Below, one piece after another: positions 43,801-52,378 of a DNA stretch of 64,000 bases. The stretch is taken from assembly GCF_022701195.1 (NCBI RefSeq), contig NZ_CP078089.1, positions 992,001-1,056,000 on the forward strand, written 5' to 3'. The notes under the pieces are model-generated. The model was not told where the DNA came from. It was given only the letters and a program-made list of their open reading frames with translations, and ran no database searches. This DNA comes from Allobaculum mucilyticum (GTDB lineage Bacteria > Bacillota_I > Bacilli_A > Erysipelotrichales > Erysipelotrichaceae). Every line of letters starts with the position of its first letter. The stretch's first letter is position 1. The position numbers were made by a program, and so were the translations under genes.

Positions 43801-44538
43801 CATATTCAGGCGAATGCCGGTTCCGGTAAATTCCAGCGTGAAGGAAGCCCCGACTGTGGTGGTGAACTTCTCGGTTCCTTCATGCCATCCGTCTTTGCCG
43901 TAATCGCCCCAGCCTGTGGAATACTGAATCCGGCTGTCACGGTCATCCAGGCGCATCCAGCCATCGGCCATCACGCCATCGTCATGAGACCGACCCGGTT
44001 CAAAGTCAAGAATCAGATCGCCGAGTCCTTCATAGTTTCCATAGCCGTCTGCCTGACCTTTGCCCGTCAGAGCGTCGGCCATCTGCACCTTGTCAGACGC
44101 ATTGCTCTTAAATGCCTCGACGACTTTTTTATAGAAGTCGCTTGTTTTATACGTCACTCCGCCATAGGTGATGGTTTCTTTGTTTCCGCCGTTATAATCC
44201 GGCCGTCTGTTACTCGGACCGCCCGTCCAGAGTGTCTTGTCGTTGAGCGTCAGCCTCTCCTGGTCTGTTTCGCCATAGAAATTCGCGCCCATATACGAGT
44301 TTCCAATTGGCAGTGAAAGCTGCTGCCAGCGGTTGGCTTCCCCATCGGCGCCTGCACCGGCAGCTCCCGGGGTGCTTCCCTGAGAGACTGGCTCGTCGAA
44401 GAAAATTTCATTCTTCGGCAGGGCAGCCGCCTGAACTTCCGAATCTGCATCCATCGCGATCACCGGGGTCATCAGCGAGGAAGAGACCGACAGAGCGAGT
44501 GCCGATGCACAGCAGCGTTTAATAAACTGTCTGGTCAT
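40834..44538 (-). CDS. secreted GH95 alpha-L-fucosidase with inserted beta-sandwich modules, 1234 aa
   Basis: Predicted 1,2-alpha-L-fucosidase acting on host or milk glycans. A signal peptide covers residues 1-29. GH95 motifs: [10 protein letters not shown] and [16 protein letters not shown] (N-terminal domain), [32 protein letters not shown] (shown in parts; the catalytic Asn pair) and [16 protein letters not shown] (catalytic Asp). Residues about 182-460 are an insert inside the N-terminal domain, apparently two beta-sandwich, carbohydrate-binding-like modules. The last 80 residues are helical. No sortase motif or transmembrane anchor is seen. The released fucose could feed the FucO-like enzyme at 20218. 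Confidence 0.9.
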   Translation of the reverse strand: [1234 protein letters not shown]

Positions 44539-44799
44539 TTTTTCCCTTTCCTGTGTCTTTCTGCTCCGGAATTCCGCACTATTTAGGCCCGAAACGGTCC
44601 CAGAGCGTCTAATCCAAAATGGTAAAGAGAAAAGTGTATGAATTCAAGCAATATCTGAAAGCGGTTGCCTCTTCCACGATTTCACATTTTGCTATGGAAG
44701 AAAGGAATATCTGAAAAAGGCAGGCAGACCATTCTCTGAATCGGTCCGTCCGCTTTCTATATTAAGATGCGCCCGACAAAAGTAACAAATAGCTGAAGT

Positions 44800-46619
44800 G
44801 TGTTCATAAATCTTGGACTGATCCGAATTTTTCAAAATAATGCTACAATTAATTGAAATTAATCTCGATTAAATTAATATTAGTAGTATAATATAATTGA
44901 ATATTTCAGGGTGTTTCTTATGTCGCAGTCCAAGTTCAAACCCATTCAGATGAATCTCTTCGATCTAACCTACTCACTTTCTGATCGAAAGCTCAGAATG
45001 CTTGAATCCGGCTGGCCGGGCTATTTCAACCGTGTCATTATTCCTGAGCTGGTTAAACTTGAATCGATTTTGAGCCTCTTTACTCAAAGAACACCAACAC
45101 CAGACCTTCAACTCCTACATACCTCGTTTTAGCTATGCTTGTTTTGAAAGATCTGTTTACTCTGACAGACGAAGAACTGGAGAGAAGCGTTACCTTTTCT
45201 CTGGAGTATCAGTTCGCTCTTGGAACAACGTCCTTGAACATCAGCCGGTAAACCAGAGAACGCTTAACCGCTTTCGTGCTGCCAATGCCTTTTATATGCA
45301 GCAGACTGGCATCGATCTTCTCCATGAATTTGCCGAAAAACTGGCCAAGTCTCTTAAAGACGCCTATCTTGGCACCAATCTCAAGCGGAGAATGGACTCC
45401 ATCATGGTCGATAACGGCGCCAGAAAGCTTTCAAGACTGCAGCTGGCGCATGTGGTCATTAAAAACATGCTCATGGTTTTGGATGAAAACAAAATCGCAA
45501 TCCCCGAGAATCTTCAACACTATATCGAGGACTTCGATGAGAATAAGGTTACTTATCACTCCCATACTCCGGCTGCGGCTAAACTGCAGACCGCTTTTCA
45601 GGATGCCTGTGCCGTTCGTGATCTGATTCCAGGCACGCTGAATGACTGTGAAGAAGCACAGATGCTCATCCGCTTTGTTTCCGAGCAGGTCAACACAAAC
45701 ACCGATGGCTCTTTTCATTCCGTTCGTGACGGAAAAGAGCTGAACTCGACTGTCCTGAACAATCCAGTTGAGCCGGAATCGACTTTCCGTAAGAAGGCCG
45801 GTGAAAATCACCAGGGATACGTTGGCAATTTCGCTGAAACAGTCGACCTCGATACCAACCGAAAGATCATCGACTCATTTGATTTCCAGCCCAATATCTA
45901 CAGCGATTCCAAGTTCGCCAAAGATGAAATTCAGAAGATGGCTGAAGAAGGAGACGAAACAACTTTGGTTGCCGACGGAGCCTACATCAGCGTGGATAAC
46001 ATCAATGAAGCAGCTGAACACGGAATTCAACTTGTAGGAACTGCTATGACGGGTAAAGAAACACCCGATTTGACTGCTGATTTCGAAATCGATGAAGAAA
46101 CAAAAACGGTAACCTGCCCAAACGGAAAGACTGCAGATCGAGTAACCTACTACGAGAAAACCGATTCCTGGAATATCTCATTCCACAAAGAAACAACCTG
46201 TAAAGATTGCCCATTCGCTGCAACTGGCCGATGCCCGATGAAAAATCACAAAAGAGTCAGATCTGGAACCATTTCCCAGAAGAAGATCCAAAGAGCACAC
46301 CTTCAGCGGACCATGAAAAGTGAAGAGGCAATTGCCAATTACCGGTTCAGAAACGGTGTTGAAGCTATCCCAAACCAGCTAAGAAGGAATCAAAAATTGA
46401 TACCCTTCCGTTCAGGGGTTAGTGCGCAAAAAATTCGGATATACGTTAGCTATTACGGCAATAAACGTAAGACGAGTGCTGAAATACGCACAAGAAGATG
46501 CCAAACAGGCATTGGATCTTCTTGTATCTTCGCTGATTCAAGCTATGTATGTGAAATATGCCCAATTTCACATATTGAACTCAATTTAGCTTTTGTTTGT
46601 GTTCACTATTGATGAACAC
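44800..46619 (+). mobile_element. degenerate IS1182-like element (about 1.8 kb)
   Basis: It is bounded by short inverted repeats GTGTTCAT at 44800-44807 and ATGAACAC at 46612-46619. The transposase inside is broken by several frameshifts. GC content and codon use are lower than in neighbouring genes. Confidence 0.65.
44920..46600 (+). pseudogene. IS1182-family transposase, multiply frameshifted
   Basis: Pieces of one protein appear in different frames. MSQSKFKPIQMNLFDL opens at 44920; the next piece, with RPSTPTYLVLAMLVLKDLF and FALGTTS, is in another frame near 45090-45240; the main part follows from about 45240 with LVADGAYIS and the Cys-rich CKDCPFAATGRCPM; the last part, QALDLLVSSLIQAMY, is again out of frame near 46505. 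At least three shifts make it nonfunctional. Confidence 0.85.
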
Positions 46620-46800
46620 CAAATCTGCCGTCAGCAAAATTGGGTATTTTGTCTGACGCATCATATTTATATGCACGATTTATATGCACGCTGTTTCTTT
46701 AAGTCGCTGTATGGAAGAAGCGTTGTAGCCAGTTCTTCAGAAGCAGCCAGCTGGGCACTTAAGCTGGAAAGCTAAAGCTTTTCTGAACAGGCCCGCTTCT

Positions 46801-46830
46801 TTGAAGCGCTTTAATCAATCTCCGTATAAT
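46801..46830 (+). promoter_or_regulatory. predicted sigma-A promoter of yaaA, giving a leaderless mRNA
   Basis: TTGAAG (46801-46806), 18-bp spacer, perfect TATAAT (46825-46830). The expected start of transcription, about seven bases on, falls at the GTG start codon (46837). Confidence 0.65.
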
Positions 46831-46836
46831 AGAGAC

Positions 46837-47640
46837 GTGAAAATCATCATTTCTCCCGCGAAAAAAATGAGCGCAAAAAACGATTCTCCTTTTGCGCTGA
46901 CCACACCCCGCTTTAAAAGCCGGCGTGATGAACTGACTTCCCTGCTGGCTGACATGAATCCGGCTGATCTGCAGAAGATTTATGCCTGTTCAGACCGGAC
47001 ATTTGCACCGGTCTATGAAGAGCTGCAGCGCCAGAAAGCCGGAATTTTTCCTGAACCTGCACCCGCTCTGCTTGCATATGAAGGCATTGCGTTTCGCTAC
47101 ATGGCGCCCGGTGTCTTCACCGATGTACAGTGGAACTATGTCTGCAGACATCTACGGATTCTCTCTGCAATCTATGGCGTTCTTGAACCGCTCGACGGCA
47201 TTTACCCTTACCGCCTGGAAATGGCGCAGAAGCTGCCGTTTTCGCTCTATGAATACTGGGGCGATTCCCTTTTTAAAGCCCTCGATGACGATCTGATCAT
47301 CAACCTGGCTTCAAAAGAGTACGCCGATGCCATCCGTCCGTATGCCCGTCTGATTGATGTCCGCTTTTTTGAAGAAGACGAAAACGGCACTCGAAAGGAA
47401 AAAGGCGTCTATGCAAAAATGGCCCGCGGGTCCATGGTCCGCTATATGGCTGAGCATGAGATCAAGACGCCGGAAAGCCTCAGAGGCTTCGATACGCTCG
47501 GATATCGCTATGATGAAAAGAGTTCCACCCCTGACTGCCTGATTTTTGTGCGCCCGGAAACAGAGAGCCAGTCTGAGCCGGCACGCCCGAAAACAAAGCG
47601 GAAAAAATCTCCTGCAGGCAGCAGGAGCCGGAAAGAATAA
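46837..47640 (+). CDS. yaaA: peroxide stress protein YaaA (UPF0246), 267 aa
   Basis: YaaA protects DNA from oxidative damage by lowering free iron in E. coli and binds DNA. The family start (V)KIIISPAKKM is at the GTG 46837; the conserved AYEGIAFRYM, LRILSAIYGVLEPLDGIYPYRLEM and NLASKEY motifs follow. An upstream TTG at 46801 would be in the -35 box. No ribosome site precedes the GTG. The C-terminal 30 residues are a basic Lys/Arg-rich tail. The next gene begins 20 bases after the stop. Confidence 0.9.
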   Translation: MKIIISPAKKMSAKNDSPFALTTPRFKSRRDELTSLLADMNPADLQKIYACSDRTFAPVYEELQRQKAGIFPEPAPALLAYEGIAFRYMAPGVFTDVQWNYVCRHLRILSAIYGVLEPLDGIYPYRLEMAQKLPFSLYEYWGDSLFKALDDDLIINLASKEYADAIRPYARLIDVRFFEEDENGTRKEKGVYAKMARGSMVRYMAEHEIKTPESLRGFDTLGYRYDEKSSTPDCLIFVRPETESQSEPARPKTKRKKSPAGSRSRKE

Positions 47641-47660
47641 GAAAGGACAGGGTGAGAAGA

Positions 47661-48455
47661 ATGAACACAGGTCTGGAGTGCTGGAGGAACACGGAGTGGT
47701 CCAACCTGCTTCAAAGCTGTTCAAAAACGCAGGAATACCTGCTGAATACCATCCTGAATATCAAATATGAGATTGAGCGCTATCGCAATCATTCGCTGAT
47801 CCGCTCCATGAGCGCCAGACTCAAGGCGATGGATTCGCTCAAAGCCAAGCTGGTCCGGTTAGGCTATGAAGTCACGCCTGAAAATGCAGCATTCGTTCTG
47901 CATGACATCGTCGGTATCCGGATCATCTGCTCCTATCTCAATGACATTGAAACCGTGATTGATCTCCTCAAAAAAATGGATCATTTCCAGATCACGGAAA
48001 TCAAAGACTACGTCCGTCATCCAAAGCCGTCGGGCTACCGGTCTGTCCATGTCATCGGCATCTGCGACAGCTCCGGCAGACCCGTGCAGTGCGAGATTCA
48101 GCTGCGAACGACTGCCATGGATTCCTGGGCAGCTCTTGAACATCAGATGCGCTACAAAAAGGATCTTCCTGAGAGTGAATTCGTCAATCAGGAACTGTTC
48201 CAGTGCGCGCAGCTGCTGTTTGAAACCGACTGCCGCATGCAGCGCATTCACAGCTTCGTTCATGATCAGCGCACTTCCCCGGCCAACACTGCCCGTCAGA
48301 AAGCAGCAGAGATGGCTGATTCCATCTGTCCCTGCTCCAAACAGGAAACAGAAACGCCGGATCTGACAGATACAGATGCAGACGGAGCGGAAATCGCTTC
48401 AGAAGAACTGGATTCAGCAGAAACCGCAGACAGTGCAGACACACTGCTGATCTAG
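47661..48455 (+). CDS. small alarmone synthetase (RelQ/YjbM-like), 264 aa
   Basis: Single-domain (p)ppGpp synthetase. Synthetase motifs seen: RSMSARLKAMDSLKAKL (ATP contacts), LHDIVGIRIIC (metal Asp), KPSGYRSVHV (GTP-stacking Tyr) and CEIQLRTTAMDSWAALEHQ (Glu and His). No hydrolase or TGS/ACT domain is present. A C-terminal extension of about 50 acidic residues (Asp/Glu/Thr/Ala) is longer than in RelQ. The ATG at 47661 has GGTGAG ahead of it. Probably transcribed with yaaA. Confidence 0.88.
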   Translation: MNTGLECWRNTEWSNLLQSCSKTQEYLLNTILNIKYEIERYRNHSLIRSMSARLKAMDSLKAKLVRLGYEVTPENAAFVLHDIVGIRIICSYLNDIETVIDLLKKMDHFQITEIKDYVRHPKPSGYRSVHVIGICDSSGRPVQCEIQLRTTAMDSWAALEHQMRYKKDLPESEFVNQELFQCAQLLFETDCRMQRIHSFVHDQRTSPANTARQKAAEMADSICPCSKQETETPDLTDTDADGAEIASEELDSAETADSADTLLI

Positions 48456-48624
48456 CAAGGAATGCCTGCAGACAGCCCTGCCGGTTTCCAGGCCAGACTT
48501 TTTGAAGAAAACCGGCGATGAAGTACAATTCAAAAAAATCGAATAAAGAATTATGCATCTCTGATCTCTGCTTCTGCTCAAACCAGCAGGTGCACAGACA
48601 GAGATAATGTCTGGAGGCAGATAT

Positions 48625-49185
48625 ATGAAAACAAAAGGCATTGCAGTTTACGGCGGCAGCTCGAACTCGGTCAACCGGGTTTATCTGGAAGCCGCTTATC
48701 AGATCGGTCAGGAAATCGCAAAGCGCGGCTGGCGTCTGGTCAATGGTTCAGGCGATACCGGCATGATGGGCGCAGCAACCCGCGGCGCCCAAAGCGGCGG
48801 AGGCGAAACCATCGGCATTGCGCCTTATTTCTTCAATACGCCGGGCATCCTCTATAACAAAGGCGAAGACACGATCTTCACCCGCACGATGCGCGAGCGC
48901 AAGGCGTTCATGGAGTCTCTGTCCTCGGCATTCATCACAACGCCAGGAGGCATTGGAACGCTTGAAGAGTTCTATGAAATCCTCACGCTCAAGCAGCTTG
49001 AGCAGCTTGATGCACCGCTGATCCTGCTCAATCTTGGCGGCTACTATGATTCTCTTCTGAAAGCCATGGAAGACATGAAAGAAGCCGGATTCATTCATGA
49101 GAGCGTCTTCTCTCTGTTTACCGTTACCGATAGCGTTGAAGAGACCTTCAAAGTTCTTGAAGAAGCTTTCGCCAGCAAAAGCTGA
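48625..49185 (+). CDS. LOG family protein (cytokinin riboside monophosphate phosphoribohydrolase-like), 186 aa
   Basis: Rossmann-fold nucleotide hydrolase family (TIGR00730). Visible motifs: VYGGSS near the start, NGSGDTGMMGAATRGA, TMRERKAFM (catalytic Arg) and TTPGGIGTLEE (catalytic Glu). These proteins release ribose 5-phosphate from nucleoside monophosphates. Start 48625 is set by GGAGG; an ATG at 48607 is also possible. A strong terminator follows at 49231-49270. Confidence 0.88.
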   Translation: MKTKGIAVYGGSSNSVNRVYLEAAYQIGQEIAKRGWRLVNGSGDTGMMGAATRGAQSGGGETIGIAPYFFNTPGILYNKGEDTIFTRTMRERKAFMESLSSAFITTPGGIGTLEEFYEILTLKQLEQLDAPLILLNLGGYYDSLLKAMEDMKEAGFIHESVFSLFTVTDSVEETFKVLEEAFASKS

Positions 49186-49230
49186 AAACGCTTGCCGGTC
49201 AGTAAAACCAATTAAAACACTGTGTTCAGA

Positions 49231-49270
49231 AAAACGATCCTGCTCTTATTCAGAAAGAGCAGGATTTTTG
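49231..49270 (+). terminator. terminator of the LOG-family gene
   Basis: Stem ATCCTGCTCTT/AAGAGCAGGAT followed by five T. Confidence 0.9.
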
Positions 49271-49994
49271 ATTTTACTGCACAAATCGGATTTGTACTTT
49301 TTTAATTTTTTTCGCATATTTGAACTAAAAATCCCAAAAGTTTCACTTCGTTTGCACTTATTAAGTGCAAAATCGAAAATATGAACCGATTTGTATTATA
49401 AAATATCTTGCTTTTTTGGACATTTAACTAATTTATGCAAACTTTTCTTGTTTTAATTAAAAGAGTGCATTGCTTACCATTCACTAAAGAAGTAACCTGT
49501 GATTGTAAGGATTTTACTAAAAAAAAAGCCCAAGTTTAGTAAAAGCCATACACCTGTTTTTGATCGATTGAACAAAAGCAGAAGCAAGTCCTGACCGTAT
49601 ATCATAATCCCACTGAGCCTGGCAGCTCTGACCGTCCGGACTGCTTGAACGTCTTGTCAAACACCCCGTTTTATCACTGCATCTTCCCCCATAATTCTTT
49701 CCTCTTGGAGCTGAATCGGAACGCCCGCCGCTTCTGCCCCTCTTCCCCCAAACCGGTGCGATGCAGGCCGGAACCGTTCGGTTATTCTCCTCTTCTTACC
49801 TGGACGGAATTGTTTTCCCCCCCCATCTGCCAGAGAGCAGAAAAGGTCCTGAACATCATCCTCCCCGCTGCAAACTATGGATGATCGTTCTGGACCTATT
49901 TTTTTGTTCTGGTTTTTATGGTCTGAATTTCTGACCTGTATTTATCGCATTTTTGCCTGGAACAGACCGGTTTCTTCGCCCTTTGTCTTTCCGC
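49271..49994. other. 724-bp gene-free region, first part strongly AT-rich
   Basis: Bases 49271-49520 are far richer in A and T than their surroundings and include a 21-bp palindrome (49351-49371). No open frame has a ribosome site or a recognisable product. It may be a remnant of acquired DNA or a large regulatory stretch. Confidence 0.5.
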
Positions 49995-50639
49995 TTAATC
50001 CTGGAGATGCCGTTTGAGCGCTTCGATATAGCCTTCTGTATCGAGATGATCCGGGAAAACTTCCTGGTCCATGATCAGATACGGAACGGAATCCAGTTTC
50101 AGTGCGTGGAATTCCGCTTCATCATTGAGCACTTCATTTTCATACCAGCCTTCGGCAAGCAGACGGTCGATCAGCTCTTCTTTGATGCCAGCTTCTTTTC
50201 CGGCATCTTTGAGCGTCTGTACATCAGCCAGCTTTTTTCCTTGGCAGAAATAAGCGGTATGGAGCGCTTCGCGAAGCTCTTTTTCGCAGCCAAGATCTCT
50301 GGCCAGCTTGCAAAGACGCAATGCATCGTGATCGTTCGATTCATGGACTTTTCCAAAATCAGCACAGGCGATTTTCGCTTCATCGTGAAGCATCGCATTG
50401 ATGTCGGCAATATGTGCTTTTGCGCCTTCTGGCGTAAAGCCTTCCTTGTCCTGGAAAATCTGAATCATCGGCTGATCGCCGTTTCCATCTTCCGGACGGT
50501 GGATCTCTCTGGCTTTCAGATCGATCCGCACTTTATCGCTGACGCCAAGCGTTTCAATCGCACGGTTGAGACAGGTTTCTGCTGTATAGCAGAACGGGCA
50601 CTGCAGATCTGCCCAGAGAATAATGTTGAGTGGTTTCAT
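49995..50639 (-). CDS. DsbA-family/FrnE-like thiol oxidoreductase, 214 aa
   Basis: Thioredoxin-fold protein of the DsbA/2-hydroxychromene-2-carboxylate isomerase group. The active-site motif CPFC lies at residues 14-17, followed by the inserted helical domain and a cis-Pro region (LDSVPYLIMD). There is no signal peptide, so it acts in the cytoplasm, as FrnE-type proteins do. The ATG is at 50639. It stands alone downstream of the leu operon terminator. Confidence 0.85.
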   Translation of the reverse strand: MKPLNIILWADLQCPFCYTAETCLNRAIETLGVSDKVRIDLKAREIHRPEDGNGDQPMIQIFQDKEGFTPEGAKAHIADINAMLHDEAKIACADFGKVHESNDHDALRLCKLARDLGCEKELREALHTAYFCQGKKLADVQTLKDAGKEAGIKEELIDRLLAEGWYENEVLNDEAEFHALKLDSVPYLIMDQEVFPDHLDTEGYIEALKRHLQD

Positions 50640-50713
50640 GGCAAACCTTCTTTCTGCCTCTATTATCCGGCGCCTTTTCTCTTCAAAAAGAATCCTGACC
50701 GACGCTGTTATAC

Positions 50714-50761
50714 AAAAAGACCTGCCCGGATGCTGCGCATTGCAGAGGACGGGCAGGGTCT
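50714..50761 (-). terminator. terminator of the leuACDB operon
   Basis: Stem AGACCTGCCCG/CGGGCAGGGTCT on the two sides of a long loop; five T on the minus strand. Confidence 0.82.
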
Positions 50762-50802
50762 GTTTCTGAGTGGATGTCTGATGATTCAGACAGATTTCTT
50801 TC

Positions 50803-51879
50803 TTATGCGTTCAGCTTTTCAAGCACTGCATCGGTCATTTCACGGGTGCCGACTTTTGTGGTATTTTCACTCATCATGTCGGCTGTGCGCAGGCCGTCAT
50901 TAAGAACGGCTTCAACACTGCTTTCGATATCAGCCGCTTCTTCTTCCATGCCAAAGGAGTAGCGAAGCATCATTGCGGCTGAAAGGATGCAGGCCAGCGG
51001 ATTGACGAGGTTCTTGCCGGCAATATCCGGTGCCGATCCGTGAATCGGCTCATACAGACCGCGGGTTCCTTCGCCAAGCGAAGAAGAAGGGATCATGCCG
51101 ATCGATCCGGTGATTTCAGAGGCTTCATCGGAAAGGATATCGCCGAACATGTTTTCCGTAACGATGGTATCGAACTGCGAGGGGTTCTTGCAGATCTGCA
51201 TGGCGGCATTGTCGACGAACATCACATCGAATTCAACCTCCGGATAATCTTTAGCCAGATCATAGAGAACGGCGCGCCAGAGTCTTGAGGTATCCAGGAC
51301 GTTTGCTTTATCGACCAGCGTCAGTTTCTTTCTGCGCTTCATTGCCGTTTCAAAACCGACACGGCCAATGCGACGGATTTCATTTTCATCGTAAGGCATC
51401 AGATCGAGAGCCTGTCTGACACCGTTGACCGTTTCAGTGGTGTGCTTTCCAAAGTACACCCCGCCTGTCAGCTCGCGCACGATCACAAAATCAATGCCTT
51501 TGTCGATGATTTCCTTTTTCAGCGGCGAAGCATCCGCAAGCTGCGGCCAGATTTTTGCCGGACGCAGGTTGGAGAACAGGCCCATGCCTTTGCGCAGAGC
51601 CAGCAGACCTTTTTCCGGACGCTTTTCACCAGGCAGGCCTTCCCATTTTGGACCGCCTACAGCGCCAAGCAGAACGGCATCGGCTGCCAGGCATTTTTCG
51701 AGTTCATGTTCAGGAAGCGGTTCGCCATACTGGTCGATCGCATCGCCGCCCATAGCTACCGGTACGTATGTCCAGGTATGTCCGTATTTATCTGCAACGG
51801 CATCCAGGACACGCAGGGTCTGCTCGACAATTTCACGCGACGAGCAGTCGCCGCGAATGACGCCGATGGTCTTATTCAT
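50803..51879 (-). CDS. leuB: 3-isopropylmalate dehydrogenase, 358 aa, with an atypical N-terminal motif
   Basis: NAD-dependent oxidative decarboxylase, third step of leucine synthesis. Motifs: [64 protein letters not shown] and [13 protein letters not shown]. The usual GDGIGPE near the N-terminus is instead GDCSSRE. The ATG at 51879 follows GGAGG and overlaps leuD by eight bases. It is the last gene of the operon. Confidence 0.92.
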   Translation of the reverse strand: MNKTIGVIRGDCSSREIVEQTLRVLDAVADKYGHTWTYVPVAMGGDAIDQYGEPLPEHELEKCLAADAVLLGAVGGPKWEGLPGEKRPEKGLLALRKGMGLFSNLRPAKIWPQLADASPLKKEIIDKGIDFVIVRELTGGVYFGKHTTETVNGVRQALDLMPYDENEIRRIGRVGFETAMKRRKKLTLVDKANVLDTSRLWRAVLYDLAKDYPEVEFDVMFVDNAAMQICKNPSQFDTIVTENMFGDILSDEASEITGSIGMIPSSSLGEGTRGLYEPIHGSAPDIAGKNLVNPLACILSAAMMLRYSFGMEEEAADIESSVEAVLNDGLRTADMMSENTTKVGTREMTDAVLEKLNA

Positions 51880-52378
51880 GGCCTTCTTCCTCCATGGCAC
51901 GCAGGTAGTTCATCCAGCCGCCTTTGGCGATGATCGCCTGAATAAATGGCGGGAAGGGCTGCGCTTTCCAGCTCTTGTTCTGTGTCTTGTCGGTAATGGT
52001 TCCTGTTTCAAAATCGACTTCGATTTCATCGCCGGCCTGGATCTGGTCAGCAGCTTCTTCGCATTCAAGAATCGGCAGACCGATGTTGATGGCGTTGCGG
52101 TAGAAGATGCGCGCAAACGATTTGGCGATGACGCAGGAGATGCCGGCCGTCTTGATCGCCAGCGGAGCATGTTCGCGGCTTGATCCGCAGCCAAAGTTCC
52201 ATCCGGCTGTTATCAGATCGCCTTCTTTGACGTTGGCGGTAAAGGTCGGGTCGATATCTTCCATGCAGTGCTCGGCAAGCGCACGGGCATCGGGTGTATT
52301 GAGGTAGCGGGCAGGGATGATGACATCCGTGTCGACATTATCGGGATAAAGGAAAGTAGTTCCGCAGGCATTATTCAT
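51872..52378 (-). CDS. leuD: 3-isopropylmalate dehydratase small subunit, 168 aa
   Basis: Swivelling-domain subunit that pairs with LeuC to interconvert 2- and 3-isopropylmalate. Motifs: [28 protein letters not shown] and [13 protein letters not shown]. The short length is that of the two-subunit HacB/LeuD2 type. Its start overlaps the end of leuC by eight bases. Confidence 0.94.
   Translation of the reverse strand: MNNACGTTFLYPDNVDTDVIIPARYLNTPDARALAEHCMEDIDPTFTANVKEGDLITAGWNFGCGSSREHAPLAIKTAGISCVIAKSFARIFYRNAINIGLPILECEEAADQIQAGDEIEVDFETGTITDKTQNKSWKAQPFPPFIQAIIAKGGWMNYLRAMEEEGHE

Noticed and set aside
49645-49884. 79-codon frame in the gene-free region
   Set aside because: No ribosome site; Pro/Cys-rich random composition.
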